From positions 124,001-188,000 of the forward strand of contig NZ_JAKIHN010000003.1 in the NCBI RefSeq assembly GCF_021608185.1: a stretch of 64,000 nt of DNA. Direction: 5' to 3'. Position numbers and translations under genes: made by a program. Source of the DNA: Flavobacterium anseongense (GTDB taxonomy: Bacteria > Bacteroidota > Bacteroidia > Flavobacteriales > Flavobacteriaceae). Numbering within the stretch: the first letter of the stretch is position 1; each line of letters begins with the position of its first letter. This document shows, in pieces, positions 25,218 to 35,470 of this stretch. The notes under the pieces were generated by a model that was not told the DNA's origin, did no database searches, and worked only from the letters and a program-made list of their open reading frames with translations.

Positions 25218-27323
25218 ATGGCAGTTTTATCAAAAATTAGAAATCGTTCGGGCTTACTTTTATTAGCGATAGGTTTTGCTTTATTGGCTTTTGTTGTACA
25301 AGATGTATTTACAAAAGGTTTTAATAGTGTGTCTACAGACGTAGGAAGTGTAAATGGAAAAGATATTTCTTTTGACGAGTTTAAACTAAAGGTTGCAAAC
25401 ACTGAAAAAAATGCACAAAATCAAGGTCAGAATATAACTTCAATGCAAGCTTCAAACCAAGTTTGGAATCAGGAAGTTCAAGTGGCACTGCTTAATGCTG
25501 AATTCGAAAAATTGGGAATCCGCGTTGGCGAAAAACATATTATCGAAGCATTCAAATCGGATCCAAATATTGGTCAGAACCAAATGTTTTTAAATGCAGC
25601 AGGGAAATTTGACTTAAACAAGTTTAAAGATTATTTCAAACAAGTTCCAAACGGAATTCAAATGTTGAAAGATCAGGAAAAAAATGCTGAGTTGAGAGCA
25701 AAATATGAAATCTATTATTCTTTGATAAAAGGTGGAATGTATGCTACTCAAACAGAAGGAAAATTCAAATATGAAGCCGAATCAAACAAAGTAAACTTTG
25801 ATTTTGTGATGGTTCCTTTTTCATCTGTAAAAGACAGCGATGTAAAAGTGACTGATGAAGAAATCACTGCCTACATGAAAACGAAAGAGAAAAAATTCAA
25901 ATCGGAAGAATCTCGTGAATTGGATTATGTTTTGATTGCAGAAAAACCATCTGCTGCTGACGAAGCTGAAATCAAGAAAAATGTTGATGCTTTATTGTTG
26001 CCAAGTGTTCGTTACAATAAAGAAACAGGTAAAAACGATACCATTCCAGGATTTAGAACAGTAAATGATATCGCTGACTTTGTAAACGCAAATTCTGATA
26101 TTCCGTTTGATTCAAGTTATGTGTCAAAACAAGATTTACCGGCTGAAAGCGCTGAACAATTGTTCAACTTACCTACAGGAGAAATTTACGGACCATACAT
26201 GCGTAACGACTACTACTGTTTATCAAAATCATTAGGAAGACAAGCTGGCGCAAAAGTAAAATCGAGCCATATCTTAATCAGTTGGGTTGGTGCTGAAAGA
26301 GCGCAACCAAAAGAGAAAAGAACTAAAGAACAAGCTAAAATCAAAGCAGAAGGAGTATTAGCGCAAGCATTGGCAAATCCCGCGATGTTTCAAATGTTGG
26401 CAATGACAACTTCTGAAGATCCATCGGTTCAACAAAATGGAGGTGGTATGCCTTTTATTTCAAAAGCAGACAGTTTTGCTAAAGGATATAAAGATTTCGT
26501 TTTTTCAAACCCGATTGGTAAAATTGGTTTGGCTGAAACAGAATTCGGTTACCACATTATCAAAATCGATGACAAACAAGACGCTGTAAAATTGGCAACA
26601 ATCGCTCAAAAAATTGAACCATCTGAAGCTACGAATGATAAAATCTACACTCAGGCAACCAAGTTTGAAATGGATGCTGCTAACAAAGATTTTGCTGCTT
26701 TAGTTAAAGAAGCAAAACTAACTGCAAATCCGGCGGTAAGAGTAAAAGCTATCGACGAAAACTTTGGTTCAATGAGCAATCAAAGACAAATTGTTAAATG
26801 GGCTTTTGAAGATGACACCAAAATTGGAAGTGTAAAACGATTTGAAATCGTAAATGTTGGTCACGTTATTGCTAAATTAAAAAGCATTGCTCCAAAAGGA
26901 TTAATGACTGTTGAAGAAGCAAGACCACAAGTAGAACCAATCTTAAAAAACAAAAAGAAAGCAGCTAAGATTGCAGCAAAAATGAAAGGTTCTTTAGCAG
27001 CTATTGCACAAGCAAATAAAGTTACTGTTATGAATGCTGTTGATTTAACTGTTGAAAGTCCAAATGTTCCTGGTGCAGGTTTTGAGCCAAAAGTAGTTGG
27101 TAAGGCATTTACCTCTAAAGTAGGTGTAGTTTCAAAACCAATTGAAGGAAATTCAGGAGTATTTGTAATTGCTACTAAAGTGGTTACCAAAGCACCTGCA
27201 ATTCAGAAATATGATGATTATATTGCTAAAGTAAAACAACAAGCAGTTCAAAATTCCGGAAGATTTATGCAAGCGTTGAAAGACGATGCTGATATCGTGG
27301 ATAACAGAGCTAATTTTTACTAG
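25218..27323 (+). CDS. Peptidyl-prolyl isomerase / periplasmic chaperone, PpiD-like
   Basis: A 701-residue protein. It has an N-terminal membrane anchor (about residues 13-33), a SurA_N-type chaperone domain (NGKDISFDEFKLKV near 45-60) and a parvulin domain at about 343-455. The parvulin domain shows KSSHILISW, SEDPSVQQNGGGMPFISKADSF and ETEFGYHIIKIDD. A second, degenerate parvulin-like region follows. PpiD is tethered to the inner membrane next to the Sec translocon and helps newly exported proteins. The length and the split, repeated PPIase region are usual for the Bacteroidota branch. A bidirectional terminator follows. Confidence 0.92.
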   Translation: MAVLSKIRNRSGLLLLAIGFALLAFVVQDVFTKGFNSVSTDVGSVNGKDISFDEFKLKVANTEKNAQNQGQNITSMQASNQVWNQEVQVALLNAEFEKLGIRVGEKHIIEAFKSDPNIGQNQMFLNAAGKFDLNKFKDYFKQVPNGIQMLKDQEKNAELRAKYEIYYSLIKGGMYATQTEGKFKYEAESNKVNFDFVMVPFSSVKDSDVKVTDEEITAYMKTKEKKFKSEESRELDYVLIAEKPSAADEAEIKKNVDALLLPSVRYNKETGKNDTIPGFRTVNDIADFVNANSDIPFDSSYVSKQDLPAESAEQLFNLPTGEIYGPYMRNDYYCLSKSLGRQAGAKVKSSHILISWVGAERAQPKEKRTKEQAKIKAEGVLAQALANPAMFQMLAMTTSEDPSVQQNGGGMPFISKADSFAKGYKDFVFSNPIGKIGLAETEFGYHIIKIDDKQDAVKLATIAQKIEPSEATNDKIYTQATKFEMDAANKDFAALVKEAKLTANPAVRVKAIDENFGSMSNQRQIVKWAFEDDTKIGSVKRFEIVNVGHVIAKLKSIAPKGLMTVEEARPQVEPILKNKKKAAKIAAKMKGSLAAIAQANKVTVMNAVDLTVESPNVPGAGFEPKVVGKAFTSKVGVVSKPIEGNSGVFVIATKVVTKAPAIQKYDDYIAKVKQQAVQNSGRFMQALKDDADIVDNRANFY

Positions 27324-27341
27324 TAGCATCTCAACATAAAT

Positions 27342-27378
27342 AAAAAACCCATCTCGTTTTAACCAGATGGGTTTTTTT
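27342..27378. terminator. Bidirectional terminator between the PpiD-like and GHMP kinase genes
   Basis: AAAAAACCCATCT / AGATGGGTTTTTTT inverted repeat between two convergent genes, with A and T runs on both sides. Confidence 0.9.
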
Positions 27379-28291
27379 ATAGTATCATTTCATCATACGG
27401 AATAACAATCTCAAAACCTTTCGCTTTGAAGTAATCCGTTGGATTTTCTTTGGAAATGCTCATTACAAAATCACCGCCCCAAGCTCCAAGGCTTTTTATT
27501 ACACCATCGAAATCACCAAAAAAGGCTTCTTTAACGGTTGGCAATTCTAAAATATTACTCAATTCTATCTCGTGATTATCTAAGGCGACGCTAAAATCTT
27601 TTACAGTTTCAGCTTCAATTACAGCTTTTGTAATCGAATTAATGGTTTCCAAGGCATCTTGAATATTTCCTTGTTGTCCATAATAAGACGCAATCGCAGC
27701 TTTACTGTTCTGCTTTTTATTCAGATAAACAAAATAGATTTTATCTGTAAAATCCGGTTGGAAATTTACTTTTTCTACCACTGGTTTTTCATTGACCAGC
27801 TGATATACAATTGGACTGTTATTTTGAGCGCAGGCAATATCATAACCGCTACCTCCAAAACTTCTTTTTAGCAGCTCAAACGCATCGATTTGCAGCCATT
27901 GTCCAATGTTGTTGATTAAAGTAGAAGATGTTCCTAAACCCCAAAATTTCGGAAAGGTTAACTCGGTTCTGATGGTATATCCTTTTGAAGAGGTTATAAA
28001 ATCAGAATTCATTAAATAAGCTTCGTGCAAAATTTCGATTAAAGTGTTCTTTATGTTGTTGGCATCATCAAAACGCTCTTTTCTGATAATAGATGAAAAC
28101 GGAATGTTATCCTCAAACCAAATGCTTCCGTCGCTGTCAAAACTTTTCCAATGGATGATTTGTCCTTCGGCTTCTTCGATGATTAAATTTTGACCAAACT
28201 TTGTAGGCAACGCAAAAGCTTTGGCACCATCGAGTACCAAATATTCTCCTGTTATGAGTAGTTTTCCGTTACTGTAAAAAGTTTTGCTCAA
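27377..28291 (-). CDS. GHMP kinase, GYDIA family (mevalonate-pathway kinase candidate)
   Basis: A 304-residue GHMP-superfamily kinase. Visible motifs are the N-terminal GKLLITGEYLVLDGAKAFALPT, the glycine-rich ATP loop WGLGTSST (about residues 116-123) and the GGSGYDIACAQ segment that gives the GYDIA family its name. The C-terminal GHMP_kinases_C motif SLGAWGGDFVMS follows. It is encoded 3 bases after HMG-CoA reductase on the same strand, so a kinase step of the mevalonate pathway is likely. A separate mevalonate kinase is encoded at 62464, which leaves phosphomevalonate kinase as the most attractive role; that is inference, not shown by sequence alone. Confidence 0.88.
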   Translation of the reverse strand: MSKTFYSNGKLLITGEYLVLDGAKAFALPTKFGQNLIIEEAEGQIIHWKSFDSDGSIWFEDNIPFSSIIRKERFDDANNIKNTLIEILHEAYLMNSDFITSSKGYTIRTELTFPKFWGLGTSSTLINNIGQWLQIDAFELLKRSFGGSGYDIACAQNNSPIVYQLVNEKPVVEKVNFQPDFTDKIYFVYLNKKQNSKAAIASYYGQQGNIQDALETINSITKAVIEAETVKDFSVALDNHEIELSNILELPTVKEAFFGDFDGVIKSLGAWGGDFVMSISKENPTDYFKAKGFEIVIPYDEMIL

Positions 28292-28294
28292 GGA

Positions 28295-29611
28295 TTATTT
28301 TCTTAATTTCTCAATGAATTCCACCACCGATGCATGCGAAATGGAATTATTTTCAAAATGAGTTTTGATTATTTTCAGTTCTTCGGCTGTGGTTTGAAAC
28401 TGATTGAGAATATTATTGATGTGCATTTTCATGTGACCTTCCTGAATTCCGGTTGTTGTTAGTGAACGTAAGGCTGCAAAATTTTGTGCCAAACCTGTTA
28501 CGGCAACAATTTGCATTAATTCCTGAGCCGATGGCTTTCCCAGAATTTCAAAAGCCATTTTTACCAACGGATGTAATGAGGTCAAACCACCAACAGTTCC
28601 TAATGCTAACGGAATTTCTGTCCAAAAAGTAAAGATTCCGTTTTCAATTTTGGCATGTGACAAACTCGAATACTGACCATGGCGTGAAGCATAAGCATGA
28701 ACTCCGGCTTCAACAGCTCGGAAATCATTTCCTGTTGCTAATACAACAGCATCAACACCATTCATAATTCCTTTGTTATGCGTAACAGCACGGAAAGGTT
28801 CAATCTCGGCGATGCGAACCGCCTGCACAAATTTTTCGGCAAACTCTTGTGGGTTTTCTATTTTCTTTTCGGCTAAATCTTCGACTTTACAGGAAACTTC
28901 AGCGCGAACAATACAATTGGGAACATAATTCGAAAGGATGCTCATTACAACCGCAATCTCTTTTTCATTTTCATTAAAATCAGAATAATTCTGTGCTTCT
29001 TCTTTTAAAGATTTAGCTAATTGTTCTAAACATGAATTGATAAAATTCGCGCCCATGCTGTCTTTGGTTTCAAATGTCGCATGAAGCTGAAAGTAATTTT
29101 CTAATTCGGCAGTTTTATTTCGAAGTTCTAAAGAAGTGATTCCGCCACCACGCTTTTGCATGTTTTTGGTAATGCTTTCTGTAGAGGCAATCAAATTGTC
29201 TTTTATCGTATTGAAAAAAATCTCGAGTTTAGATGAATCTCCTTTGAACAGAAAATGCACCTGCCCTATTTTTTCAGTGTTTAAAACGGTTGCTTTAAAT
29301 CCGCCACGAGTACTCCAAAACTTAGCTGATTTGGCTGCTGCAGCCACAACCGAACTTTCCTCAATAACCATTGGCACCGAATAATACTTATCATTGATTA
29401 GAAAATTTGGTGCAATTCCCATTGGCAAATAGAAATTGGAAATCGTGTTTTCTATAAACTCATCATGCAGCTGCTGAAGCTTGGCATCGCTATTCCAATA
29501 TTGCTTTATGGTCGCAATGGCTTCCGATGGATTTGCAAAATATTCATTGGCAATCCAATTGATTTTTTCTTCTTTGGATAATTTTGAAAAACCTGAAATC
29601 GAATTATTCAT
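28295..29611 (-). CDS. mvaA: Hydroxymethylglutaryl-CoA reductase (class II type)
   Basis: A 438-residue enzyme of the class II HMG-CoA reductase type. Catalytic features are Glu in VIEESSVVAAAAKSA, Lys in THNKGIMNG, Asp in DSMGANFINS, the LALGTVGGLTSLHP segment and the C-terminal GHMKMH containing the catalytic His. It reduces HMG-CoA to mevalonate. Databases often name the class degradative, but with a full mevalonate pathway present in this window it should act biosynthetically. It has a -7 box at 29640 and forms an operon with the downstream GYDIA kinase (3-base gap). Confidence 0.93.
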   Translation of the reverse strand: MNNSISGFSKLSKEEKINWIANEYFANPSEAIATIKQYWNSDAKLQQLHDEFIENTISNFYLPMGIAPNFLINDKYYSVPMVIEESSVVAAAAKSAKFWSTRGGFKATVLNTEKIGQVHFLFKGDSSKLEIFFNTIKDNLIASTESITKNMQKRGGGITSLELRNKTAELENYFQLHATFETKDSMGANFINSCLEQLAKSLKEEAQNYSDFNENEKEIAVVMSILSNYVPNCIVRAEVSCKVEDLAEKKIENPQEFAEKFVQAVRIAEIEPFRAVTHNKGIMNGVDAVVLATGNDFRAVEAGVHAYASRHGQYSSLSHAKIENGIFTFWTEIPLALGTVGGLTSLHPLVKMAFEILGKPSAQELMQIVAVTGLAQNFAALRSLTTTGIQEGHMKMHINNILNQFQTTAEELKIIKTHFENNSISHASVVEFIEKLRK

Positions 29612-29639
29612 GGTCAGTAATAAGTGAATTAATCAACTA

Positions 29640-29647
29640 CAAATATA
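29640..29647 (-). promoter_or_regulatory. -7 promoter box of the HMG-CoA reductase operon
   Basis: TATATTTG on the minus strand, 28 bases upstream of the ATG at 29611 and within the 41-base gap after the AsmA-like gene, shows that the reductase operon is transcribed separately. Confidence 0.6.
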
Positions 29648-29652
29648 GATTA

Positions 29653-32439
29653 TTAATTTGTTGTTTGAGGTGTTGTTGCCGGCGCAGGAACTGGTGCCTG
29701 ACCTTCTTCATATTCCGTTTCCTTTAAGTCTTCGGTTTGTTTACCCAATCTAACTATTGGATTATCCTTTGTTCCGGTAACCTTAATCGGAATTCCGAAA
29801 AGTCCGAATGGCGGTAAACCCAATCGCATTTTGATATTTAAATCTCCGTCAAAGCTGGTTTGTCCTTCAATTCTTGGGCGAAAGCCTGCCACTTTGAATT
29901 TAAACCGTTCGATGTTTATGATGTTATTTTTGATTTTGGTTTTGATGTCAACCTGAGACAAATCTGGATTTTTCATAGCATCTTTTCCTGTTTTTCTGCT
30001 AACAGCACCAAACATTTTAAAGCCTTTCATTTTTACTTTTTTCACAGAAAGTGTTCCGCCACCAACAAGCGATGGATAAATAGGCTGCATATTTCCGTCC
30101 AGTTTTCCGGCAACTTTGTAGTCTAAGGAAATAATTCCTTCTGCATTTTCGGCCGCCGAGGCCATTTCACGGAATAGCTTCACTTCTTTGTAAGCGCGTT
30201 TTACATCAAAGTCTTTGGCTAAAATCTTGAAATCAAAATTGGCTCTATTTGGTGTTTCACTTTCATAAACAACATCCATTTTGACATTGCTTCCAACGAC
30301 ATTAAAACTGTTATTTTTCATTATCAGCTTGCCATTATTGATAAGCATGTTCCCGTTTAGCTTCTCTAAAATTAAATCCTGAAAGTTTAATTTATCTGCG
30401 ACAGCGTGAAACTGCAAATCGAAATTACTCGGAATAACAATTACGCCTATTTCAGTTGGCATCGTTGGTCCTTGAGTATTAGCTTTAAGAACATCCGGAA
30501 CGGCAGTTTGATTTGATGTAGCCGACATAAATTCGTCACAATTTATAAAGCTCGATTGCAATGCAAAATTCCCTTTTAGTATCGCTTTATCTGTCAATAC
30601 AAAATCGATTACGTTTTGCAGATAACCATTCATTTTGAAATCGGATTGCCCATAATTGGCAACAAAATCATTGAAATTCATTTTGTCCTGATTGAACACA
30701 AAAGTTCCTTCTTTGATGATGAATGGTTTTGGCAAATATTCCGATGTGGTTTTGATGTTTCTCAGTTTTAGTGTTCCACTATTGCGAAGGTTTTTATAAT
30801 TGCCTTTCATCGCGTCGTTTTGAGAACCTTTGAAAGAAACATCGGCATTGACATAACCTTCTAAATCCAATCCTTTTTTAGAGAAGACTTTATAGATTTT
30901 ACCTAAATCCAGTTCACCTTTGGCTTTAATATCGTAGTTGATGTTATCGAAATTTTTCAATTTAGCATTGACAAAAATTGGTTTCCCTTCAAATTCAAAT
31001 GATGCCGGTGTAATGTTTATTTTTAAATCTTTGGTCGAACCTTCCGTGTCTAAAATAGTCGCTAAAAGATTGATGTTCTTTATTGGATTTGGATAATAAA
31101 TGGTTTTAACGTATCCGTTTTTCAATGCTATTTTTCCATTCGTTACCGGAATTTTATTGTGCATTTTATCATAAACTCCGTTCGATTTGATGTCCATATT
31201 CAGAACCCCACGCAAATCCATATTTTGCAAACCAAACGCTTTATTCATTTTTGCCAAATCAATTTTAGATTGAATTCGAGCTGCGATTTTTGGTTTTGAT
31301 AAGCCAACCGTTTTGACAATTGCTTTAAAATAATCTTTATCGACATTGAAGAATATTGAATCGAGATTTACCCTTAATTGTTCAGTATCAAGCGAAGGCA
31401 ATTTGGTATCAAAATTCAAAAAGATATTCGATGCCGGAAATGGTGCATCATTATAATTGATATAGCCGTCACGGATTTTCATATTGAAAGCCAAATCGGG
31501 TTTTTGATTTTTGGAAGCAATGTATTTTCCTTTTAACGTCAAGGATAAATCGGTGCTCCCTTTTACTTTCGATTTGTCAAGCCAGGTGACATAATGTGGT
31601 GGCAAAGCGGTAAAGAAATCCTTAAGCTTACTGTCTTCCGATTTGATATTGAAATCCATTTCATAACCATTGCTGAGGAAGTCAAACTTTCCTTTGAACT
31701 CAACCGGCAGTTTATTGATTTTTAAATTATTTTGTTCAAAGACAAATGCCAAGGAATTCGTGTTGATTTTGGTAATCAAATCGGCATTTACTTTTTTGTT
31801 TTTTAGGTATTGTTCACCAGCATACGTAAAATCAAAATCTTCGATATCGGCTTCGGTATATAAATCGAAAATAGCCTTGTCTAGGTCACCATTTCCAACA
31901 TAATTAAAACCTTTAGCATCGATGAGCATCTTTGTGGATTTATCATCATAAACGATATGACTGTCTTCAATAGCAATTTTCTCAAGTCGTAACGAAGAAC
32001 TCGAGCTGTCCTTTTTTGTCGAAGTATCATCCGAATTATAGACATTATAATTGGCTTCTCCTTTTTCATTGACTTTTACATTTATCAATGCATTGGAAAC
32101 ATAAATCTTGTCGATGTTAACTTTTTTATCAAACAATAATGAACTTAGATTTATTCCGAAAGCCACTTCGTTGGCTGAAAGTAAGGTTTCTTTTTTATAG
32201 GGTGCGGAACCTTTTAGAGAGAAATCGGTAAGTGTTAATGTTAGTGACGGAAAGTGATTAAAAAAGGAAAGATTGGCTTCTTTAAAATTTAATTCACCGT
32301 TTAGTTTTTTATTGGCAAATGCTTTTACTTCTTCGGCAATTTTACCGGGGAAAAGTATTGGTAGTATGAATAGCAATGCTAAAATAACGCCGAATGTAAT
32401 TCCGGTAATTTTTAAAATTCTGACAATCACTTTTTTCAT
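29653..32439 (-). CDS. AsmA-family envelope protein
   Basis: A 928-residue protein with an N-terminal membrane helix (about residues 7-29). A long repetitive beta-rich periplasmic region and an AsmA_2 C-terminal region (PSLVGGGTLSVKKVKMKGFKMFGAVS near residue 780) follow. The last residues are Pro/Ala/Thr-rich. AsmA-like (bridge-type, repeating-beta-groove) proteins are thought to carry or channel phospholipids between inner and outer membranes. No operon partner is apparent: HMG-CoA reductase on its downstream side has its own promoter. The length fits the large AsmA homologues of Flavobacteriia. Confidence 0.87.
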   Translation of the reverse strand: MKKVIVRILKITGITFGVILALLFILPILFPGKIAEEVKAFANKKLNGELNFKEANLSFFNHFPSLTLTLTDFSLKGSAPYKKETLLSANEVAFGINLSSLLFDKKVNIDKIYVSNALINVKVNEKGEANYNVYNSDDTSTKKDSSSSSLRLEKIAIEDSHIVYDDKSTKMLIDAKGFNYVGNGDLDKAIFDLYTEADIEDFDFTYAGEQYLKNKKVNADLITKINTNSLAFVFEQNNLKINKLPVEFKGKFDFLSNGYEMDFNIKSEDSKLKDFFTALPPHYVTWLDKSKVKGSTDLSLTLKGKYIASKNQKPDLAFNMKIRDGYINYNDAPFPASNIFLNFDTKLPSLDTEQLRVNLDSIFFNVDKDYFKAIVKTVGLSKPKIAARIQSKIDLAKMNKAFGLQNMDLRGVLNMDIKSNGVYDKMHNKIPVTNGKIALKNGYVKTIYYPNPIKNINLLATILDTEGSTKDLKINITPASFEFEGKPIFVNAKLKNFDNINYDIKAKGELDLGKIYKVFSKKGLDLEGYVNADVSFKGSQNDAMKGNYKNLRNSGTLKLRNIKTTSEYLPKPFIIKEGTFVFNQDKMNFNDFVANYGQSDFKMNGYLQNVIDFVLTDKAILKGNFALQSSFINCDEFMSATSNQTAVPDVLKANTQGPTMPTEIGVIVIPSNFDLQFHAVADKLNFQDLILEKLNGNMLINNGKLIMKNNSFNVVGSNVKMDVVYESETPNRANFDFKILAKDFDVKRAYKEVKLFREMASAAENAEGIISLDYKVAGKLDGNMQPIYPSLVGGGTLSVKKVKMKGFKMFGAVSRKTGKDAMKNPDLSQVDIKTKIKNNIINIERFKFKVAGFRPRIEGQTSFDGDLNIKMRLGLPPFGLFGIPIKVTGTKDNPIVRLGKQTEDLKETEYEEGQAPVPAPATTPQTTN

Positions 32440-32499
32440 ACTGCAAAACTACCAATCTTAAGCTTTTACAGCAAATGATTTTGTATTATTTTACACAAA

Positions 32500-32525
32500 A
32501 AAGCCACACAAAAAAGTGTGGCTTA
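32500..32525 (-). terminator. Terminator of the susCDE-amylase operon
   Basis: AGCCACAC / GTGTGGCT hairpin followed on the minus strand by TTTTTTGTGT, 31 bases after the amylase stop at 32556. Confidence 0.85.
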
Positions 32526-32555
32526 AAAACAAACTAATTATTACTAACTCTAACT

Positions 32556-35459
32556 TTATTGTTTAATTAATTTCATGGTTTTAGAACTGTTGTTATTGTC
32601 AATTGCTTTGACTAAATAAACTCCGTTAGTCAAATTATTTACATCGAACTGATGTTCCTCAGAAATTATGTTGTCAAATGATTTTACCAATTGTCCTGTG
32701 ATAGAATACACTTCTACTTTAGCAACTTGTCCTTTAATACTGAAGCTTCCTTTGGCAGGATTTGGATATAGACTTACTGTATTGATAAGATTGAAATTAT
32801 TGTTCGCTAAAGTTGACGGTTTATTTCCATAAAGCCTGAAACCTCCCGGTTCAATAGAAATACTTTGCGTAGTCGATGTTACATCAATTGTTGAATTATC
32901 CATCAGGTTATACCAAGTTCCTGTAAAAGGGAATCCACCAGATGTTACTAGTGTATTATTTGAAAAATTAGTTCTGACAAAAGCATAACTCAAAGCTGCT
33001 GTTTGTGAAGTACTCGTGTAAACATCTAATCTTGGAGTACCAATGGTCGCTAAATTCCATGCATAGGTACCGTTTTCGAAAACATTTTCATTTATTTTTA
33101 AATCAATCAGTTTAGACCAAGTGTTATAAACTGCGCCTCTGTTTGTATCTCCCAACCAGTTTTCGACCCATTGAGGTTGTGGTTTTGTATCTAATTTACA
33201 ATCCGGAGCAGAGAATGAAACATTTCCTGCATTACACGTCCAAAGTGAATCATCCCAACCAAGTTCACCAAAATGCCATATCATTTTTGGTCCCGGAACT
33301 AATAGATGAACAGCTCCAAGTGCAGGTAGTCTTATCAAAGCTTTGGTAAGATCTCCAAATGTTTGGTTGGCTCCACCATCATGTACGGCTTTGTATACTA
33401 ATCTTTCCTCATCGTGGCTTTCTGCATAACCAACAAAACGGTTTGAAGGATCCGTAACACCTGAAATATCACCAAAATTACCTTTTAAAACATTGGCATA
33501 ACCATCGGTTATTTTACGCCATTGCATAATCCCTTTTACGTCACCTGAACGCAAATAGTTAGACCATTCTACTTCCTCGTCATAAGAACCACCATTTCCT
33601 AAATGCTCAAAAATAACCAAGAAATTTGGATCAAACTCCCATTGTTTATCTGCATACCATTTTAGTTTGGCAACTCTATCAGAGCGGTATCCATTAGTAC
33701 ATGTTTCCTGACCGCCTGATACTGAAGGTGGGCATTGATTAGTAAATCCTTTGGTTAAATCCCATCTGAAACCATCAATTTTATAATCCTGTATCCAGGT
33801 TTGAATCGTTCTTACTGAATATGTATTGGTCAAATTATCCGGTTCTCTGAAGTGATTTAAATCGGTACCAACACTATAAGAATGCATTGCATCCTGGTTG
33901 CAATACGGATTTTCTGAAGAAACTCTATATCCGGTTCCATTAGCCCAACCGTCATTATCGGTATCTAACATCCACATTCTTTCTAGTGGTGAACGACCGA
34001 AAACGTGATTTAACGCTAAGTCAAGAATTACGGCGATACCATTTTGATGGCATAAATCGATAAACTCTTTTAGTTTAGCCGGAGAGCCATATCTTTTGTC
34101 TGGCGCCATGTGAAAAACGGTATTATAACCCCAGCTTTCATTGCCTTCAAACTCCATTACCGGCATTAACTGAATTGCATTTATTTTAAGATTTTTGAAA
34201 TAATCAATTTTATTGATTAAATCCTGATAAGTTCTATTGGCATCGAAATCTCTTACCAAAGCTTCATAAATTACTAAATCTTTTTTCTTTGGTTTGACAA
34301 AATTTGTTGTTGCTGTGCTCCAGTTATAATTCCACCATGCTGTTGGACCAGTTTGCAAAACGGTAACTTCTCTTTCCTGTCCTGGTGCTATCGTAGCATA
34401 AACCGGTAATCCCGGATATACTCCTAAGGTTACGATTTGTGGATCATCGAAAGGAGATAATACTAAAGTAGAAAATGGATCAGCAGTTTTAACAACAGCA
34501 GGAGAATTTGCCGGACGACCTGTCACATCGCAAACCCAATATTGGTAAGCATATACTTGCCCTGGAGTTAGTCCGGTAATTTCTAACCAAAATTTACCTG
34601 TCGTTGGATCCTTCTTCATGGCATATGAAGCAGTTGGCTGCCAATTGTTGAAGTTTCCTGCTACATATACAAAGTCTTTATAAGGTGCATTTAATACCAA
34701 TGTTGCTCTTGTAGCATCGGCAGAATCATAGTTTATTCCATCTAGCTTCCCAACTGGTAATGCTTGTGAAATTGTACCTGGATTGAATATATAGCTAAAT
34801 CTTTTTACAATTGTTGTTGCACCTTGTGTACACTCTAAAGTAAATACGGTATTTTGTGTTACTAATGGCCCGGCAGTGAAGAATGTCGTTGTTGTTGGAC
34901 CACTAACTGTCACGCCGTTTGCTTTCAAAGTATAGGTTGCTGCTCCACCGGTGTTAGAGGCTACAACACTTGCGTTGGTACTAGTAGAAATTATTGTATT
35001 GCTGTTTTCAGCCGGTGATGATAATGTCATTTGAAATGCTCCCACATTAAAAATATTATCATTTGTTTTTTTATCTCCGGAACCATCTTTAGCTTTTACT
35101 AAAAAACCCATTTTCCCAAAAACTGTATTGTTGTAAAAAGTTTGAGGAATAAAGGTTATCGTATAAGTATCTGTTCCTGAGTTGTACGTTAGTCTATTTG
35201 CTTCTGATGAAGCTGTCCAAGTTCCATTGGTAGGACAATCTCCAAGGGCATTTCCATTGACATCCTGCATCCATGCCCATAGATAAAGGGCATTTCCGGT
35301 AACTCCCCAAGTAGCCTCATTTATTTGGCTTCCCTGAACAGTAATGGTAATACTCTGGTTTCTCTCAAAAGGATTTGGAGTAACCGTAGGCGTAATTGTT
35401 TGAACCTGAGCTTGAGAAGCAAAAGTCGAAAACAATAGTAATAGGAATATTTTTTTCAT
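32556..35459 (-). CDS. Secreted GH13 alpha-amylase with T9SS sorting domain
   Basis: A 967-residue multidomain protein. It has a signal peptide (to about residue 18), N-terminal immunoglobulin-like modules, a CBM48/E-set-like module (YVAGNFNNWQPT, about 260-345) and a GH13 barrel. The barrel has catalytic Asp567 (DGFRWD), Glu618 (VIFEH) and Asp683 (ESHDEER). The C-terminal 75 residues are a type A T9SS sorting domain (LYPNPAKGSF...GVYLVKAIDNN...KLIKQ). It should be exported by the Sec and T9SS routes to the cell surface and cut starch-like glucans for SusCD. I start at ATG 35459 because it directly precedes the signal peptide; the frame is open 21 codons further. A hairpin with a T run lies just upstream. 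Confidence 0.92.
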   Translation of the reverse strand: MKKIFLLLLFSTFASQAQVQTITPTVTPNPFERNQSITITVQGSQINEATWGVTGNALYLWAWMQDVNGNALGDCPTNGTWTASSEANRLTYNSGTDTYTITFIPQTFYNNTVFGKMGFLVKAKDGSGDKKTNDNIFNVGAFQMTLSSPAENSNTIISTSTNASVVASNTGGAATYTLKANGVTVSGPTTTTFFTAGPLVTQNTVFTLECTQGATTIVKRFSYIFNPGTISQALPVGKLDGINYDSADATRATLVLNAPYKDFVYVAGNFNNWQPTASYAMKKDPTTGKFWLEITGLTPGQVYAYQYWVCDVTGRPANSPAVVKTADPFSTLVLSPFDDPQIVTLGVYPGLPVYATIAPGQEREVTVLQTGPTAWWNYNWSTATTNFVKPKKKDLVIYEALVRDFDANRTYQDLINKIDYFKNLKINAIQLMPVMEFEGNESWGYNTVFHMAPDKRYGSPAKLKEFIDLCHQNGIAVILDLALNHVFGRSPLERMWMLDTDNDGWANGTGYRVSSENPYCNQDAMHSYSVGTDLNHFREPDNLTNTYSVRTIQTWIQDYKIDGFRWDLTKGFTNQCPPSVSGGQETCTNGYRSDRVAKLKWYADKQWEFDPNFLVIFEHLGNGGSYDEEVEWSNYLRSGDVKGIMQWRKITDGYANVLKGNFGDISGVTDPSNRFVGYAESHDEERLVYKAVHDGGANQTFGDLTKALIRLPALGAVHLLVPGPKMIWHFGELGWDDSLWTCNAGNVSFSAPDCKLDTKPQPQWVENWLGDTNRGAVYNTWSKLIDLKINENVFENGTYAWNLATIGTPRLDVYTSTSQTAALSYAFVRTNFSNNTLVTSGGFPFTGTWYNLMDNSTIDVTSTTQSISIEPGGFRLYGNKPSTLANNNFNLINTVSLYPNPAKGSFSIKGQVAKVEVYSITGQLVKSFDNIISEEHQFDVNNLTNGVYLVKAIDNNNSSKTMKLIKQ

Positions 35460-35470
35460 AGTGTTTTTTT

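Noticed and set aside
32444..32451. TAGTTTTG as a -7 box for the AsmA-like gene
   Set aside because: It ends only about 5 bases before the start codon, which would leave no leader; possible only if the mRNA is leaderless, so not listed as a feature.
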